A DNA stretch of 64,000 bases from Siderastrea siderea (GCA_964030785.1 OZ034969.1:47668701-47732700); one strand, 5' to 3'. Shown: positions 11,901 through 22,299, counted from the first letter of the stretch. Program-made: numbers and translations. Notes: generated by a model not told the origin, from the letters alone.

Positions 11901-14900
11901 GTGTCTCCAGGGCGAGAAGACGTTCCAGGTCATTCTTGGAATATGAGTGCCGCTGAAATGGCTGGAACAGGTCTGTGTTTGGAAAATCAATCTGTCGAAA
12001 AAGCAAATAATGTTCTTTATGAAGTCCTACATCTTAATACACAGAAATTGTCCCTCATTTTTTATCTTATACGAGCATCATTAAACCCACGAAAAGGCAG
12101 TTAAAGGAACTATGTCATGAAATTTTTACATGATTTATTTAGGTCAAAATTGAGCTGAAATGTTCTGTCTTGAACAAAATTAATTCTTATTAAACACCAA
12201 GAGGAAGGTATCAAATGATTTTCTTAAAGGAAGAACAATTGAACCATAAGCAGTTTTAGGTGATATTTCAAAACACCAGGAAAGAACTTGAGAAAACCGG
12301 GTTACAATCTACTTCTATTCTCACCATCCACCACCACACACACTTGGTAGTAGCAGGGTACTATTAAACAAAACTGAACCAACCCTAATTAAGCTAACTA
12401 TTTTTAAAAGAGAATAGAGTATTGATTAGGGAGCTGCTCCCTCATCAATACTCCATTCATTTTAAAAACTAGTTATCTTAATTAACACTTTTTGACTTTT
12501 ACATTGTTCTTTTCATTTTTAGTCTCACCTTATTTTGTACATATTTTAGATTCATTTTCATTCCATTTTTCTTCATCGAAGGCTGCGTAGCCCAACAGCC
12601 GAAAGCTCTGATTTTATTTATTTATATTTCTAGCCAGGGAACGTTTTTATTGACTTTAATATGACTGAATCTCTCTGCTGTAAGCCAAACCCAATTCTTC
12701 AGAAAATTATTTTTTCCCAGAATAAGTACAGTACTAACTTCAAAAAGTGGCTCAGCTCATTGGCATATAAATACAGTACATATGTGTAAAAACCCCTTTA
12801 CTCTAGTCACCCATTGCTATGGCCATATTTTTCAGCCCCTTGGTGGCCTTAAGTTATAGGGTTCCCACCATACCTAGAGGTCCTTATGTAGCCAACTTGA
12901 CTTTAACTGGCAACTTACCACAATCATTTCTGAATATTCCAAGATAAGGCAATCTGTTCCTCTTTTTCCAGTGGGGCCAAGTGGTTGCTTGCCAAAACTA
13001 GAAGACACACAAAGAAATACATATATTACTTTTATTTTACTCCAAAATGTTAGTTGTTGTGTATTTAAGCCCAGTTGGTAGGGTGCCAGACTCAGTGCAG
13101 ACCTCTTAACCCTCTAAGCAACAATATCAAAATGCATGTTTTCCTTTGTATTTTCCACATATTTTTCAGAGTACTAGTTGGGAGATTTTAATTGTTTCGA
13201 CCTGTTAGTTTGATCTAGTAGTGACATTGTAAGGAAAAATTAGATTCTTGTCACTATATGCAGCTTGAAGGGCTACAATTTAACTGGATTAATCTTGCTG
13301 GCTGTGTGCATCTCCGTGACTCAGCTCACAAGATCACATCATGACAGTGCTTTCAATAAGCACCGATGACCGACGAAAAGTGTCTGCAAATTCGCTCAAA
13401 GAAATCGCCTACTAATAACTATTTTCCCTAAATTGAAGTAATTAAAGTGCTACTATGATCAAAAAATCACTTTTATTTTTTCTTCGGATTTCGAAACTAT
13501 GTTTATTAAACACTCCCCAAGCGAAATTATAAGCCTTAATTTTGAGAAGAAGACCGTTAATTTAAACTGCAATTTTCCGTTTTAATGGTCCGCCATTATT
13601 ACACCAGAAAGGATACAATGACGTCATACACTCACGAGATGTAGAATGCAGTGTGTGTGAAAGTGCCTTATTTAGTATGCAGCACGGGAGTTTTGAGCTT
13701 TCACACTCTCAAACTCGTGTTTTGCATAATTTGTAAGCCGCGTTCACACACTACATTTTACAGCTCTTGAGTGTATGATGTCATTGTATCCTTTCTGGTG
13801 TAATAATGGCGGACCATTAAACCGGAAAATTGCAGTTTAAATTAACGGTCTTCTTCTCAAAATTAACGCTTATAATTTCGCTTGGGGAGTGTTTAACAAA
13901 CATAGTTTCGAAATCCGAAGAAAAAATAAAAGTGATTTTTTGATCATAGTAGCACTTTAAAGAAAGATTTCTTTTAAACCTTGTTGATACAGTCGGCTAC
14001 TCTACTCAAACCAGCTGCCTACTTCAAATTTTACCGAAACCCCTACATTGTTGGGAAGTGATGTTATTAAGCATTTGGCTTTGTCTCCTACACCTTAGCA
14101 TACTTAATCAACAGGAGACATTCAAGAAACCACGTGGACATCACTTTTGGGAAAGAGAAAAGGCCACAAATTGTAGACCAAGAACCAAGTAGTTAAAAGT
14201 ATATTATTTTGCAGATCAGTACCACTAAAGGAGACAAAAGCTACTTCAATGACCTTCTTGAAGCACTTTGGGTGTAGGTCAGGGGAATGGGTACCAGCAA
14301 GATTTCCATGGTAGATGAAGGGTGTCTCATGACCTTTAACCCCTTAACCTCCAACATCATCCTACAAATTTTCCTTCCTGGTCTCCATAGATTTTACTGA
14401 TTGTTAATTGCAAGAACTTGTTTAAACATCAAGACAATTTATGTTTGGTGATCACTTGCCAAATTCTTATGACCTGTATGTGTTAAAATACACTGACACG
14501 ATGAGGAGAAATTTGATGCTGATCACTATTGGGGCTTTAAGGGTTAAGTTGACTTTCCGTGCATAATGAGTTGTTTCACTGTGTCATAATCTTTTAACTT
14601 CCCCACCAATATTTATCATACTAAAATTGATTGACGTGGTGATTGGTACACAATCTGACGTGGTTGAAGGTTGGTGCAAGAAATTTCACTAATTGTCTGT
14701 GCTGTTGTGGTAAAGCCTGTGTAGATTCACTCAGCAATTGGGTTGTAAGAATAATTAAATAAATTATGACACTGTCTCCCTCAGTGGCAACATTGTGTAG
14801 ACTGAAATAATGAATATATGAAGTTCATATATTTGAACTGCGGAATGAAGTTCAAATATATGAACTTCATATATTCATTATTTCATCTTCATCTTTCCCG

Positions 14901-17900
14901 GGTATATTACGAACCAACTTAATGACCAGCTCCCAGTTGGCTTGTTAGCTCAATTGGTTAGAGCGCTGCACCGGTATCGCAGAGGTCAGGGTTCGAATCC
15001 CGGCAAGCCTGATTTTTTCAGGCTTTCTTTTCGCAACTGCGTAAGTTGCGTTAATAACTGCGAGGATCTTCTTTACATTTATTGTGTAGACTGTTCCACA
15101 TGCCCAAATAATAATAACTACATTGAATTAATTAGTGGAGCTCCAAAAAAGGGGGGTTATCAGAAACATACAAGACCTACATGTAAATGGGGGGCGACTT
15201 GCCATACTTTAGGCCTAAGGAGGGGAGGGGGTCAATTTTAGCTCCATACAAAGGTCTTTTTTCTCTCCCTCCCCTCCCTCCCCCTGCCATAAATAATGAG
15301 AAGTCCCTAATAAATTCTACAAAGCATTTGCACTGGGTACATGTATATTAATTTTACATTATTTTGTCAAAGAACACAAGTCTGCCTGATACCTGCTTCC
15401 TGGCAGATACATGCATCCATCCAGAAAAACACAACCAGACAGCAAAATATACCAGCAAGATGCTATGTCCTCTTCCCTAATAAAAAAAACATAGAAAAAC
15501 AACATTAAACATGTGTAACGCTGCTAATTAACAGCTAAAATTCACCTCTGGCTATTGCCTGCTCATGACCATTGACAATGATTTGGTTTAGAGCCCTCTT
15601 TCCAGCATAGTGCTCCATTTCCAACAACAGCACCCCCCTGCCCCTAACCTCCTTGCTGAATGTGTTTCTAATAATTAGTTATTGCCCAGAATTTAAACTG
15701 TTTGACTTATTCTGCCTTGTTGATATTAATTATTGCTATTATCATTGTTACCACTGTTGTTACAGTAATCTGTCATGATCTGATTTAGTGTCCTGGTGCT
15801 AATTTTATGCTGGGATCTTACAAGAGCATGGCTTCACTTAAACTACACACTATCTGGAACAAAAACCAATTTTGTTTGATTTTACCCTACCTTTACAGTC
15901 ATGAACCATCACCAAACTTGAACTCAGGTAACTTTGACTCCCCACAAGCTCAAACCAATTTCACGCTTACTTTTCCCAGACTAGGCTCAAATTATCCCTG
16001 TTTACGTAAAACCCTATTTACTCCATTTTTAAATTGTCAGTTAACTAGTCTGAACTAGTCGGTAATGAGGAAAAATCATACATACACTGTACAATGTATG
16101 TACATCCAAAGTCACAACTTCATGCTGTACAAAGTCTTGTAAGTACTTGAAAATGGACCAAACTGACTCATGATTGTAAATGAATAACAGAACCCTTAAT
16201 AACAGAATCCTTTATCAATTGTCTGGTACATGTAGTTACTACCAGAATACAGGTACTTGAAATTCAACACTAACCGCACCCTCTGAACCCTCAATGACTC
16301 AAACTATTAATCATTCCCCTAAGGAGTTGAAGTTAACAAGGTTCTGGCACAGTGGGTCACTGCACTTTTGCATATACATGTAGGGCTTAGAGGATTACAG
16401 TTTGTGTAATTACTTTTAACTTACATATAAAGTAAATAGTTAGAGTCTTGTACTTCATATCTTGCAGTCTCGGACATGGCTCTGAAAATACATTATTTTA
16501 ATGAACACACAATCATGTTATTTATGAAGAGTGTAGTCACATTGATGTGTTATCAAAATTTAATAATAATAGGTTTAAAAGAAACCACAATTTTGTGCAA
16601 TGAATGACAGAATTAAAACATGTTTCATCCACTAACTCATATCTACTTACATTATCCAACACACCTCACAGATACAATGTGAGGGATTAGTACACTGTAC
16701 AACTGCCAGCAAAAATTTCATGTCTAAATGGTATACCATATTTTCTCCATTTAACACTGGAACCCAAATAAATGCCAGGCATCAAAGAGGGAATTATAAA
16801 TAAGCCTCTCAGATGTTTATTTGTTGTATAATAAACTAATAAGGGTGTGTTTCTTCGGGAAAATCCAAATCCAGATTCTTGTATCCAAAAACCGATTTTG
16901 CGTTTCTTTACCTAAATCCAAAAATGGATTAATCAGGGATTAGTGATCTGAAGAATCCACACTCCGAGTGGATACATCAGATCAAATCTAAATCCAGATT
17001 TTTAGGATTCATGATCCGTGTGTTTCTTTGGGGGACGGATCTAAAAATAGTACATCTGTCAAGCAGTCTTCCATGCAAATTTACTGGTCTAGCCATATTT
17101 TCTCTCGATCTTGCGTGACAAAACATTCGATCGTGAAAAAGAAAATTCAGGTGATTATTCCATTCCGCATATTTGAAAAGTTTTCTCCAAACGTACAGAG
17201 AGAAGTATTGACATGTCACGATAACTTCATTTGTGTACCATTTCTGTAATTCAGGGACCAGATTTTGCTAAATGTGAACGCAAATATCGAGTTCACTTGA
17301 ACTACTGCAGATACTGTCCTTGTTTATAAATTATTTGTATTCCATTCTAGTTAAATTCTAGGGCAGCACGAGAGAAATATTGCTCTGATATATATATTGC
17401 GTGCCTCCAGCCTGTCTTGTCATGACAAAATAATCCTTTTTCAGATTTTGCATTTCTGTGGTGTCAAAGAATCCACATGATCTGGGATCACAAATCCGTT
17501 TCCGGATTCTCCCAAAGAAACGCACCCTAAGATTTAAGGGCAAAATACACAGCTGCCAAGAAAAACAAATAATAACCCTTTCTTAAAAAATGGCGGGCCC
17601 AAATAAATTGCTGATTCAAACAAATGCTGGGTCCACCATGCCAAGTTTGAAATTAACACTGGGGACGTTTAATTGAGAAAATACGGTGTGTATCATTCTC
17701 ATAAAATTATGATCCTTACAAAGTGGAGGGGTATGGGACCACCTCTCCCCCCCACCACCCCCCTCCATTCCACCTAACTTCAATGGTTCTGATAAACTAC
17801 ATCATACTTTGTATCCCATTTGGACCTAATACCAGTGAGAAAATTTCTGGTGTATGATAAAAATACTGACCGCACAGAGGACTCCGGTAGACCTGCAACA

Positions 17901-20460
17901 GCTTGCATCCCACGCAAATAACAGAAAATAGTCTCCACATCCTAGAATAAACCAAAAACAGTGTTCACAGAATCATTTAGTACATAAAACTAGGGAATTC
18001 AGTTCTCTATATTGCTCCCAAGACCAATAATAAACTTAATCTGCGCAAGTATCTACCCAAATGATATTTTTGCAAAGGTTATGACTATAGGGGAAAAGCA
18101 GGGCTTAGCAAGGTTAATTGGAATCTAAAAAGAAAAATGTGGGTAACCACATACAAACATAATTCCAAAAAAAGCTTTAAAATACAAAGCATGTTTGGCA
18201 ATTTCTTTCCAAATTTAAGGTCGATTATTTCTGAAAAATGTGTGGTTACCCTTTTTGGATTCTGATAGCCCTTGCTAAGATCTACGTTTTCCACATAGTC
18301 ATAAACTGCACAAAATAACTTTGTGTTAGTAGGCAAATTCCTCATAAGAAACTTGAATATCTTGTACCAGACCAGAATGTATGCTCAGTAACAAAAGGAA
18401 GTACCTCTGCATTAGGAGGCACCATCCTTAATGAGGCACTTGCTCATTCCCAGAGGGTGGCTTCTTAATAGAGGTTTGAATTTACAAGCTCATGAGCCAT
18501 CAGAGTGAAGCCTAAATAATTTCAGGCTTGAAGATACCATTGCATCACTTTAACCAAGTCAGCTGTTAAGCCGACTGGGAGCTGGCCATTGTATAAGATC
18601 AGCTCCATGTTGGCTTGACAGCGTGTTTACTAACTAGATAACTGCAGATTGTGGACATAGTGAAATGAAAACCAAACTTTAGGCTCTAAAGAAACCACTT
18701 TAAGGGCCGATTTAGACGGTACAATTTTTCCTTGCGACTGTAGTATGAGACTTGCTCACGTCACGTCCACAACATGAGTCGTGTTGTGTAAATCAGACGT
18801 ACAACATCTTCACGACAGTTGCAACACGAAAAACGTTGTAGGATTTTGAAACATGTTTTAAAACCCACGACAGTCGTAGCCACAATCAAAATGTTAGAAT
18901 GATGAGTTGTATACGATCTTTGCCTGACGCGAGCAGCGCGCACTATAAAAGTCGCATGCAATGGTCGTAAGCAAAAGTTGTACCGTCTAAATCGGCCCTA
19001 AGACAAACATACTGGCAGATAAGTTTCAAAAAGATAACCACCAAGTGCTTAGGTATGTAGACATGTGGACTTGCTCTTCATGTAATTTCAGAGCTAACAG
19101 TGTTTAATAGTCCTTACTCAAAGTTATGGTTGGGTTTCATTAGCCATCAAAACAAAACTTTGCTCATGTACATTGAAGAAAACTTAATGTCAGCTGTCTG
19201 TAAATCTCTCTATAAAAACCTTTTTTCGGAAAATTTGTGCATTTACACTTGGGGTGCAGCTTAGCTGTGAATGTGGCTTATACGCTGGTGTTTACACTAA
19301 GTATCCTTTGAATGAATGATCTCACTTTAAAGTTTATGCAAAGAGAACAGGCACAAGAAGCAGAACAGCAGGAAAGGGCTGTTGAGAAGCTTTCATTTAA
19401 ATAGCCGCACTTAAGGATTTCGTCCACAAACTCAAAAGTTGAAATCAGCCTGCATGGAATGATCAGCATCATCACGGAAATGTACATGAACTGCTTTATA
19501 CACACTGTAACTTTCAATTAAAATCTAATGATATGGTTTTACTTTGGGGTTGCATACTAAATGAGAGAATGTTCCACTATGTGAGTAAGGGGCTTCAAAG
19601 TACATTTACATGAGGCATGTCTTTAAAAAATACAACCAACTGTAATGGAGCAGAGCACAATAAAACTATTTGCAACCTAATAGATTTTCACACTTATAAT
19701 TACTGTTGAGAAATAGACAACAGATTACAAGCAATTAAGCTACAAATTAAACCAGCTTTGTTTGGTTACCCAAAAAAATCATTTCTCTATTAACAATAAC
19801 AGAAAAAAATGAAAAAATAATACGCTTTAAGCGTCAAGCTGACTATAAGATCAATGATGCTTTGGTTTATTCATAATTAACATACAACGTAAATCTACAG
19901 TTTCCTATTGCAGGTAGAAATAGTATGCTGTAACATTGCACTCTGGAATGAAATTCGATTAGCAATGCTTGCGCCAAGCTGTGTTCATCGCTTGAGATAA
20001 AATTAACTCACAATGCGGAATCTTGGGTCGAATTCCAAATAACAAAGTTGTTAAATTCTTGAGAGATGAACAAAGACCACAAAATCGTATTTTCAAACCT
20101 GCAAGTATTAATAACGTTTCCTGTACACTTGTCGCAATATAACGACCTTATCAAGCGCTGACTCAAATTTATATAATCAATTTTTCTCCCCGATCGCGAA
20201 ACTTCGACAGTAGGAGTGAATAAAATGAAATTATCACTTCGTTGTGGTCGTGAAATTGACAGCTATTAATCTGCAATTCGCAATGTTGTCGATTACATAG
20301 ACCAAATTGCACAACTATAGCTCGAAAGTTTTTCAATCTCCTCACTATTAATTACAACACAAAACGTTTACCCACTCACCTCGTTCGTTCTGTGGTCAAC
20401 AGGCTTGCGTAGGCATTTTATAAACTGAGAATTGTTGTTCAAATTTTCACCAAAAGCCAT
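1475..20460 (-). CDS. RAPGEF2: PDZ-GEF / RAPGEF2-6 family Rap guanine nucleotide exchange factor, 5' half (19 exons, continues off left edge)
   Basis: Proteins of this family activate Rap1/Rap2 GTPases at membranes and cell junctions. I assembled 19 exons: 20380-20460, 17871-17941, 16425-16481, 15393-15476, 12919-12997, 11860-11991, 10507-10642, 9547-9596, 9035-9107, 8906-8937, 8297-8401, 7406-7564, 6630-6779, 6247-6411, 4140-4247, 3035-3106, 2845-2925, 1645-1695, 1475-1522. All phases agree and the sum is 1734 nt (578 codons) with no stop. Visible order: N-terminal cyclic-nucleotide-binding-like domain (about 51-130), acidic linker, second cNBD-like domain (about 255-370), RasGEF N-terminal/REM domain (about 404-515) and the start of a PDZ domain (about 524 on). 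Exact family blocks include [41 protein letters not shown] and [11 protein letters not shown]. The RA and RasGEF catalytic domains must lie left of position 1. RAPGEF2 and RAPGEF6 are vertebrate duplicates, so one invertebrate ancestor-type gene is expected. The start is the first ATG and gives the expected short N-terminus. Confidence 0.95.
1559..1605. repeat. A-run and (AAAT)n microsatellite
   Basis: An A-run is followed by AATAAATAAATAAATAAATAA-type units, immediately upstream of RAPGEF exon 19 on the minus strand. Confidence 0.85.
1960..2672 (+). mobile_element. Dispersed repeat family 'R1', copy 1 (noncoding)
   Basis: Blocks are shared with 57478-58640 and, inverted, with 50517-50640. 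Shared pieces are AATTCCTTACATACCG, GTCACCGGAAACCA, TTCCTTAGGAAAAGGG, GAGAGACTATC and CCGCCTGT, then TCAGAATTTCTT. The order is kept and the spacing changes. No coding capacity is seen, so it is probably a nonautonomous transposon, type unresolved. Confidence 0.65.
3035..6411 (-). CDS. RAPGEF2: RAPGEF exons 14-16: RasGEF N-terminal (REM) domain
   Basis: The exons are 6247-6411, 4140-4247 and 3035-3106. They encode [48 protein letters not shown] and [15 protein letters not shown], the structural REM domain that supports the catalytic CDC25-homology domain. All three are phase 0/0. A Penelope retroelement fragment begins in the intron almost at the donor of exon 14 (donor GT at 6245-6246). Confidence 0.9.
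3193..3593. mobile_element. Foldback element with ~165-bp arms, flanked by TTAA
   Basis: The left arm (from 3193, beginning GACGGATTTCG, then CAACGTTCGAGCAATAAGTG) is the diverged inverse of the right arm ending at 3593 (CACTTACTGCTCGAACGTTG ... GTC). TTAA stands on both sides (3189-3192 and 3594-3597). It lies in the RAPGEF intron between exons 15 and 16. It has no coding sequence. Confidence 0.75.
4870..5259. repeat. Diverged tandem repeat, period ~100 bp, about four units
   Basis: Each unit contains (C/A)AAATGAAAGCT, TTACTTTCCTGTG, GCTGTA.AA.G.GGTTCT and GACTTTTC. Anchors lie near 4885, 4986, 5075 and 5181. The array is interrupted at 5260 by a small hairpin element and resumes at 5361. 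Confidence 0.65.
5260..5360. mobile_element. 101-bp hairpin MITE with 9-bp target duplication
   Basis: The terminal inverted repeats are TACCCTGCTAGCAGAG at the left and the inverse of CTCTGTTAGCAGGGTA at the right. The element is flanked on both sides by TTCAGTTTG (5251-5259 and 5361-5369), a perfect 9-bp direct repeat. A 9-bp duplication suggests a Mutator-type parent. It is noncoding. Confidence 0.8.
5527..6230 (-). mobile_element. Penelope-like element, 3' fragment with GIY-YIG endonuclease and tail
   Basis: On the minus strand, from about 6220 down to the stop just below 5758, the reading frame has the zinc-knuckle-like [11 protein letters not shown], then [38 protein letters not shown] and SRHF. 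This is the CCHH plus GIY-YIG endonuclease region of Penelope-like elements. The reverse transcriptase upstream is missing, and a stop lies about 11 codons before the CNKNN motif. The tail to 5527 contains CTGAAGA followed by a GGCTGG/CCAGCC stem, typical of the ends of these elements. The fragment lies in RAPGEF intron 14 in the same orientation as the gene. Confidence 0.85.
6630..7564 (-). CDS. RAPGEF2: RAPGEF exons 12-13: core of second cNBD-like domain
   Basis: The exons at 7406-7564 and 6630-6779 encode [14 protein letters not shown]..., [37 protein letters not shown] and [13 protein letters not shown]. These match the family through the end of the cNBD. Both exons are whole codons (159 and 150 nt, phase 0). 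The domain is cNMP-binding-like by homology; whether it binds a nucleotide cannot be judged here, and in vertebrate RAPGEF2 it is generally regarded as divergent. Confidence 0.9.
7740..8035. repeat. Degenerate short tandem repeat (CCAAAGG/CTAGAG-type)
   Basis: Variants of TTTTCCAAAGGGT and GGAAGGGTCTCCAAAGGG recur about every 12-25 bp between RAPGEF exons 11 and 12. The array is too diverged to set a clean period. Confidence 0.5.
8297..10642 (-). CDS. RAPGEF2: RAPGEF exons 7-11: acidic linker and start of second cNBD-like domain
   Basis: The exons are 10507-10642, 9547-9596, 9035-9107, 8906-8937 and 8297-8401. They encode a charged linker with a [10 protein letters not shown] acidic run, then [17 protein letters not shown] and [20 protein letters not shown], which are hallmark PDZ-GEF sequence. 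Exon 7 ends at a GC donor (G|GCAAGT), the only non-GT donor in the gene. Exon 8 ends at a weak GTGCGG donor, but only this choice keeps the frame open. Exon 10 is only 32 nt long. Confidence 0.88.
8480..8775. repeat. 'CGAGATAGCGGG' minisatellite with inverted head
   Basis: The block begins CTCCCGCTATCTCGAAC (8484 on) and is followed from 8610 by about ten units of ATTCGAGATAGCGGGGG, including a run of about 15 G. The outer parts are inverse to each other, so the block can fold back. Confidence 0.7.
11525..11822. mobile_element. Dispersed ~300-bp repeat 'R2', copy 1
   Basis: It shares order and sequence with 60232-60531: GCTCAGGTGATT, TGATTGGTCGAGGATTAC, CATATCTTGCTAT, AATCACCTGAGCAAT and CTCCTCAGGCTCAGC, ending in GGCGAATTATTGTTAA. 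The GCTCAGGTGATTA/TAATCACCTGAGC pair is inverted within each copy. It is noncoding and MITE-like. Confidence 0.75.
11860..16481 (-). CDS. RAPGEF2: RAPGEF exons 3-6: first cNBD-like domain
   Basis: The exons at 16425-16481, 15393-15476, 12919-12997 and 11860-11991 encode the first cyclic-nucleotide-binding-like domain. Recognisable blocks are [35 protein letters not shown] and [10 protein letters not shown]. All four junctions use GT-AG and keep frame (phases 2, 2, 2, 0). The introns hold a 511-bp palindromic element, a SINE, a Harbinger-like element and two further foldback elements, listed separately. Confidence 0.9.
12386..12486. repeat. ~100-bp near-perfect hairpin
   Basis: The left arm TTAAGCTAACTATTTTTAAAA ... 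GTATTGATTAGGGAGC mirrors the right arm GCTCCCTCATCAATAC ... TTTTAAAAACTAGTTATCTTAA. It lies in RAPGEF intron 5. Confidence 0.7.
13350..14045. repeat. Dispersed repeat 'R3', split by a palindromic insertion
   Basis: The flanks 13350-13445 and 13957-14045 together match 54272-54412 (CAATAAGCACCGA, GTTGATACAG, CTACTCAAACCAGCTG). The second copy is uninterrupted, so the palindrome at 13446-13956 was inserted into an older repeat. Confidence 0.7.
13446..13956. mobile_element. 511-bp palindromic element, ~190-bp arms, TTAA duplication
   Basis: The ends are AGTGCTACTATGATC and GATCATAGTAGCACT. The arms stay highly complementary for about 190 bp (for example CCGCCATTATTACACCAG against CTGGTGTAATAATGGCGG), and the centre also pairs partly. 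TTAA flanks both ends (13442-13445 and 13957-13960). It is noncoding and lies in RAPGEF intron 4. Confidence 0.85.
14803..14884. repeat. AT-rich perfect hairpin attached to a SINE
   Basis: The arms 14803-14838 and 14848-14884 are inverse copies (TGAAATAATGAATATATGAA ...) around the centre GCGGAATGA. A SINE follows directly; I recognise the hairpin-plus-SINE pairing from other coral sequences. Confidence 0.8.
14886..15060 (+). mobile_element. tRNA-derived SINE (Thr-GGT-like head), best preserved copy
   Basis: The head GGCTTGTTAGCTCAATTGG (from 14939) has a good acceptor stem with GCAAGCC, D-stem GCTC/GAGC, anticodon region CTGCACCGGTATCGCAG and B-box GGTTCGAATCCC. Base 33 is C instead of T and the T-stem is imperfect. 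A tail TGATTTTTTCAGGC ... CGCAACTGCGTAAGTTGCG follows. It is therefore a SINE and not a functional tRNA gene. Confidence 0.85.
15135..15290. repeat. G-run / C-run low-complexity block
   Basis: Runs of GGGGGG and GAGGGGAGGGGG are followed by CCCTCCCCTCCCTCCCCC. This resembles the ends of the G-run element at 49272-49691, but no target duplication is clear. Confidence 0.5.
16733..17695. mobile_element. Palindrome-ended repeat carrying a nested Harbinger-like element
   Basis: The outer ends, ATATTTTCTCCATTTAACACTGG near 16738 and the inverse of CAGTGTTAATTT-like sequence ending GAGAAAATACGG near 17690, are inverted. Between them sits the separate element 16843-17527. Confidence 0.5.
16843..17527. 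mobile_element. 685-bp PIF/Harbinger-like nonautonomous element, TAA duplication
   Basis: Ends GGGTGTGTTTCTTCGGGA and (inverse) GGGTGCGTTTCTTTGGGA are flanked on both sides by TAA (16840-16842, 17528-17530). A TWA target duplication with GGGTGCGTTTCTTTGGGA-type termini is characteristic of Harbinger MITEs. No transposase is encoded. Confidence 0.8.
18040..18431. mobile_element. Foldback element 'R4', truncated copy
   Basis: It contains inverted blocks (GACTATAGGGGAAAA ... AGCAAGG against GCTAAGATCT ... TTTTCCACATAGTC) and ends GGAGGCACCATCC before TTAA (18428-18431). The same blocks recur at 35607-35838. The left terminus is not recognisable. Confidence 0.6.
18704..18996. mobile_element. ~290-bp MITE with 22-bp terminal inverted repeats
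   Basis: The left end GGGCCGATTTAGACGGTACAA is the exact inverse of the right end (18976-18996). The left flank is TTAA; the right flank reads CTAAG, one base off TTAA. The inside is partly palindromic (CACGACAGT ... ACGACAGTCGT). Just left, at 18566-18605, are short inverted SINE-head scraps. Confidence 0.75.
20380..20460 (-). CDS. RAPGEF2: RAPGEF exon 1, start codon
   Basis: The exon reads from ATG (20460-20458) through 27 codons to a GAG|GTGAGT donor (GT at 20378-20379). The peptide, with [18 protein letters not shown], aligns by eye with the N-terminus of vertebrate RAPGEF2/6. The exon ends in phase 0 and joins exon 2 (17871-17941, continuing [15 protein letters not shown]) across a 2.4-kb intron. 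About 240 bp of sequence upstream, to near 20700, would hold the 5' UTR and promoter; no TATA box is evident. Confidence 0.88.
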
Positions 20461-22290
20461 GATCTGATCGAAGATTCAACCGGTGGGTAGGCTTATATGT
20501 AAACGCAGAAGCTCGATCCTTTTAAAAACCAACAATCCAGAAATCTCCTTCTTAAAGAATGAAGCCATACGTGACCTGAGCAACGTTGAATTCACCACAC
20601 GAAAATCCTTGCATTCCAGTAATGTAAAGAAACTCTATCCTTTATCATTCGAATGAACAACTCGTACATAACAAGTTGGCGTGTTTACATTTCGCGGCTC
20701 CCAAAATGGCGCTCTGCAAATACTAGACCTGATTAGACCAAAACAGACTGTATCGTACACCAGCTCCTCTGTTTTCAGACTATACAAAGGCGAATATGTT
20801 ATGCAGTTAAAATCCTTGCTCGTTTGTTTTCAAACGGTAGCCAGAGGAAACGGTGGTCTAGGAATTGGGGACTGTTCGCTGATTCCAGACCAGACGCGAC
20901 AACTCGAGAAGAAAATCAACACAACACTTCTTGCAATCCTCCGCAGCAAACAAACCAAGGTTGAGCCAAATTAGACAGGAAAAGAAATCTTCATTCAAAG
21001 TACAATTTCCAATTCCCGGTGCCTTTATTTCATTCACATTAAAATTATGAGCTGAAAACTATGTTGCACAACCATAGTCGGGGATAGGGTACGTCTTGGT
21101 ATTTCAGAAGCTTATCTCAATTTGCTAGTTGACAAGCGAAAACTTCTTCGCCGATTTTCCTCTTAAGACAGTTAAGGACCAATGCAACACATCTGTTCAC
21201 GACCTTCCTTCTTTGATAACAACCTGAAAAACAAAATATAAATTGTGGTTAGTAAACCGGCTACAAACATAAGCTCAACGAGAACACGATCGTTTTACAC
21301 ACCTCGGTCACGAAAATTCAATACAATAATGATCGCACTTGTTCGAAATTCACCCCTGGTTGACGATACATTTGACAGAAAATGGGCAAATTTAGAAGCC
21401 TCCATTAATGAAATCTAAGAAATGGCCTCCACATCAAAATTATCTATCGAAATTGAGACACAACCACAAAACGATTTCAAAATTTCCTTCGTGCCACTTC
21501 ACAACGGACGCAATGAAGTTCGTCAATTTTCGTGTCTTTGCGCGTCAAAGAGATGAAAAGATTGACTCACCCGTGTCATGTAACAAAACAGAACAACTAA
21601 AACCTCAAGTCCACTTGCTGAATTTCAACTTCGACTCAATTGTTCGCAATATGGTTGTGAAGTTTTGAAAAGGTCGCATCCGTGTATTTGCATGTTAAAT
21701 CAAGCGGAAGTCACCGTGGTCAGGTGACACAGCGTCTGAGAGAGGACTGAGGCCTAGACCGGAAGACAGAAGAGCCTGGGCCCGCAATGGGTTCAGACAA
21801 AGAGTGATTCATTGATTTACACGGGAAAGTCTACAACATTCCGGTGTAAAGCGGATAAAAATGTTAAACAGAATATTGATAAAAGATGCTATAAGGAAAT
21901 TGCAAGTATAACAAGAACACATGGACATGTGGTTAGCTCTAAAAATGGCTTTGATAGAGAAAAATTTGCACTTTGTAACCAGGAAGCAATAGATGACATA
22001 ACTTCCTGGAAGACTTAGAGCGCCAGCGGGGAGAGGGAGAGGAAGTCAATGTGGGACGTTTCTGTAAATATATAGAAATGCCGACCAACAGTGCGAAAAT
22101 ATTTCCAAACACAAACTGATGTTTTGATGTATCCAGTGTCGTAATCAAGACAAAACTATAGATAAAAGAAATACTAACGTCTGAAATCACGGAAATTTAA
22201 ATAATAGGTCTCAACTATTGAGTCAGAATTTATGTGCTGCGAGAGACTGAGTTCTTGAATGAAAAGGGATCTGAGTTATAACTATAACAT
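20461..22290. other. Intergenic: RAPGEF upstream region, no gene recognised
   Basis: This is 5' flank and probable promoter of RAPGEF. Open frames at 20681-20974 and 21408-21668 show no family motif or splice context. A CAAAATGGCGC motif resembling a YY1 site lies at 20701-20711. Confidence 0.5.
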
Positions 22291-22299
22291 ATTCAAAAT

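Noticed and set aside
14939..15011. Possible tRNA-Thr(GGT) gene
   Set aside because: Position 33 is C and not T, the T-stem has mismatches and a SINE body follows. Related heads at 1164 and 22845 are worse. Called a SINE.
20681..20974. 97-residue plus-strand frame divergent from RAPGEF
   Set aside because: No motif recognised and no donor that extends it. It could be a divergent transcript but cannot be supported as a gene.
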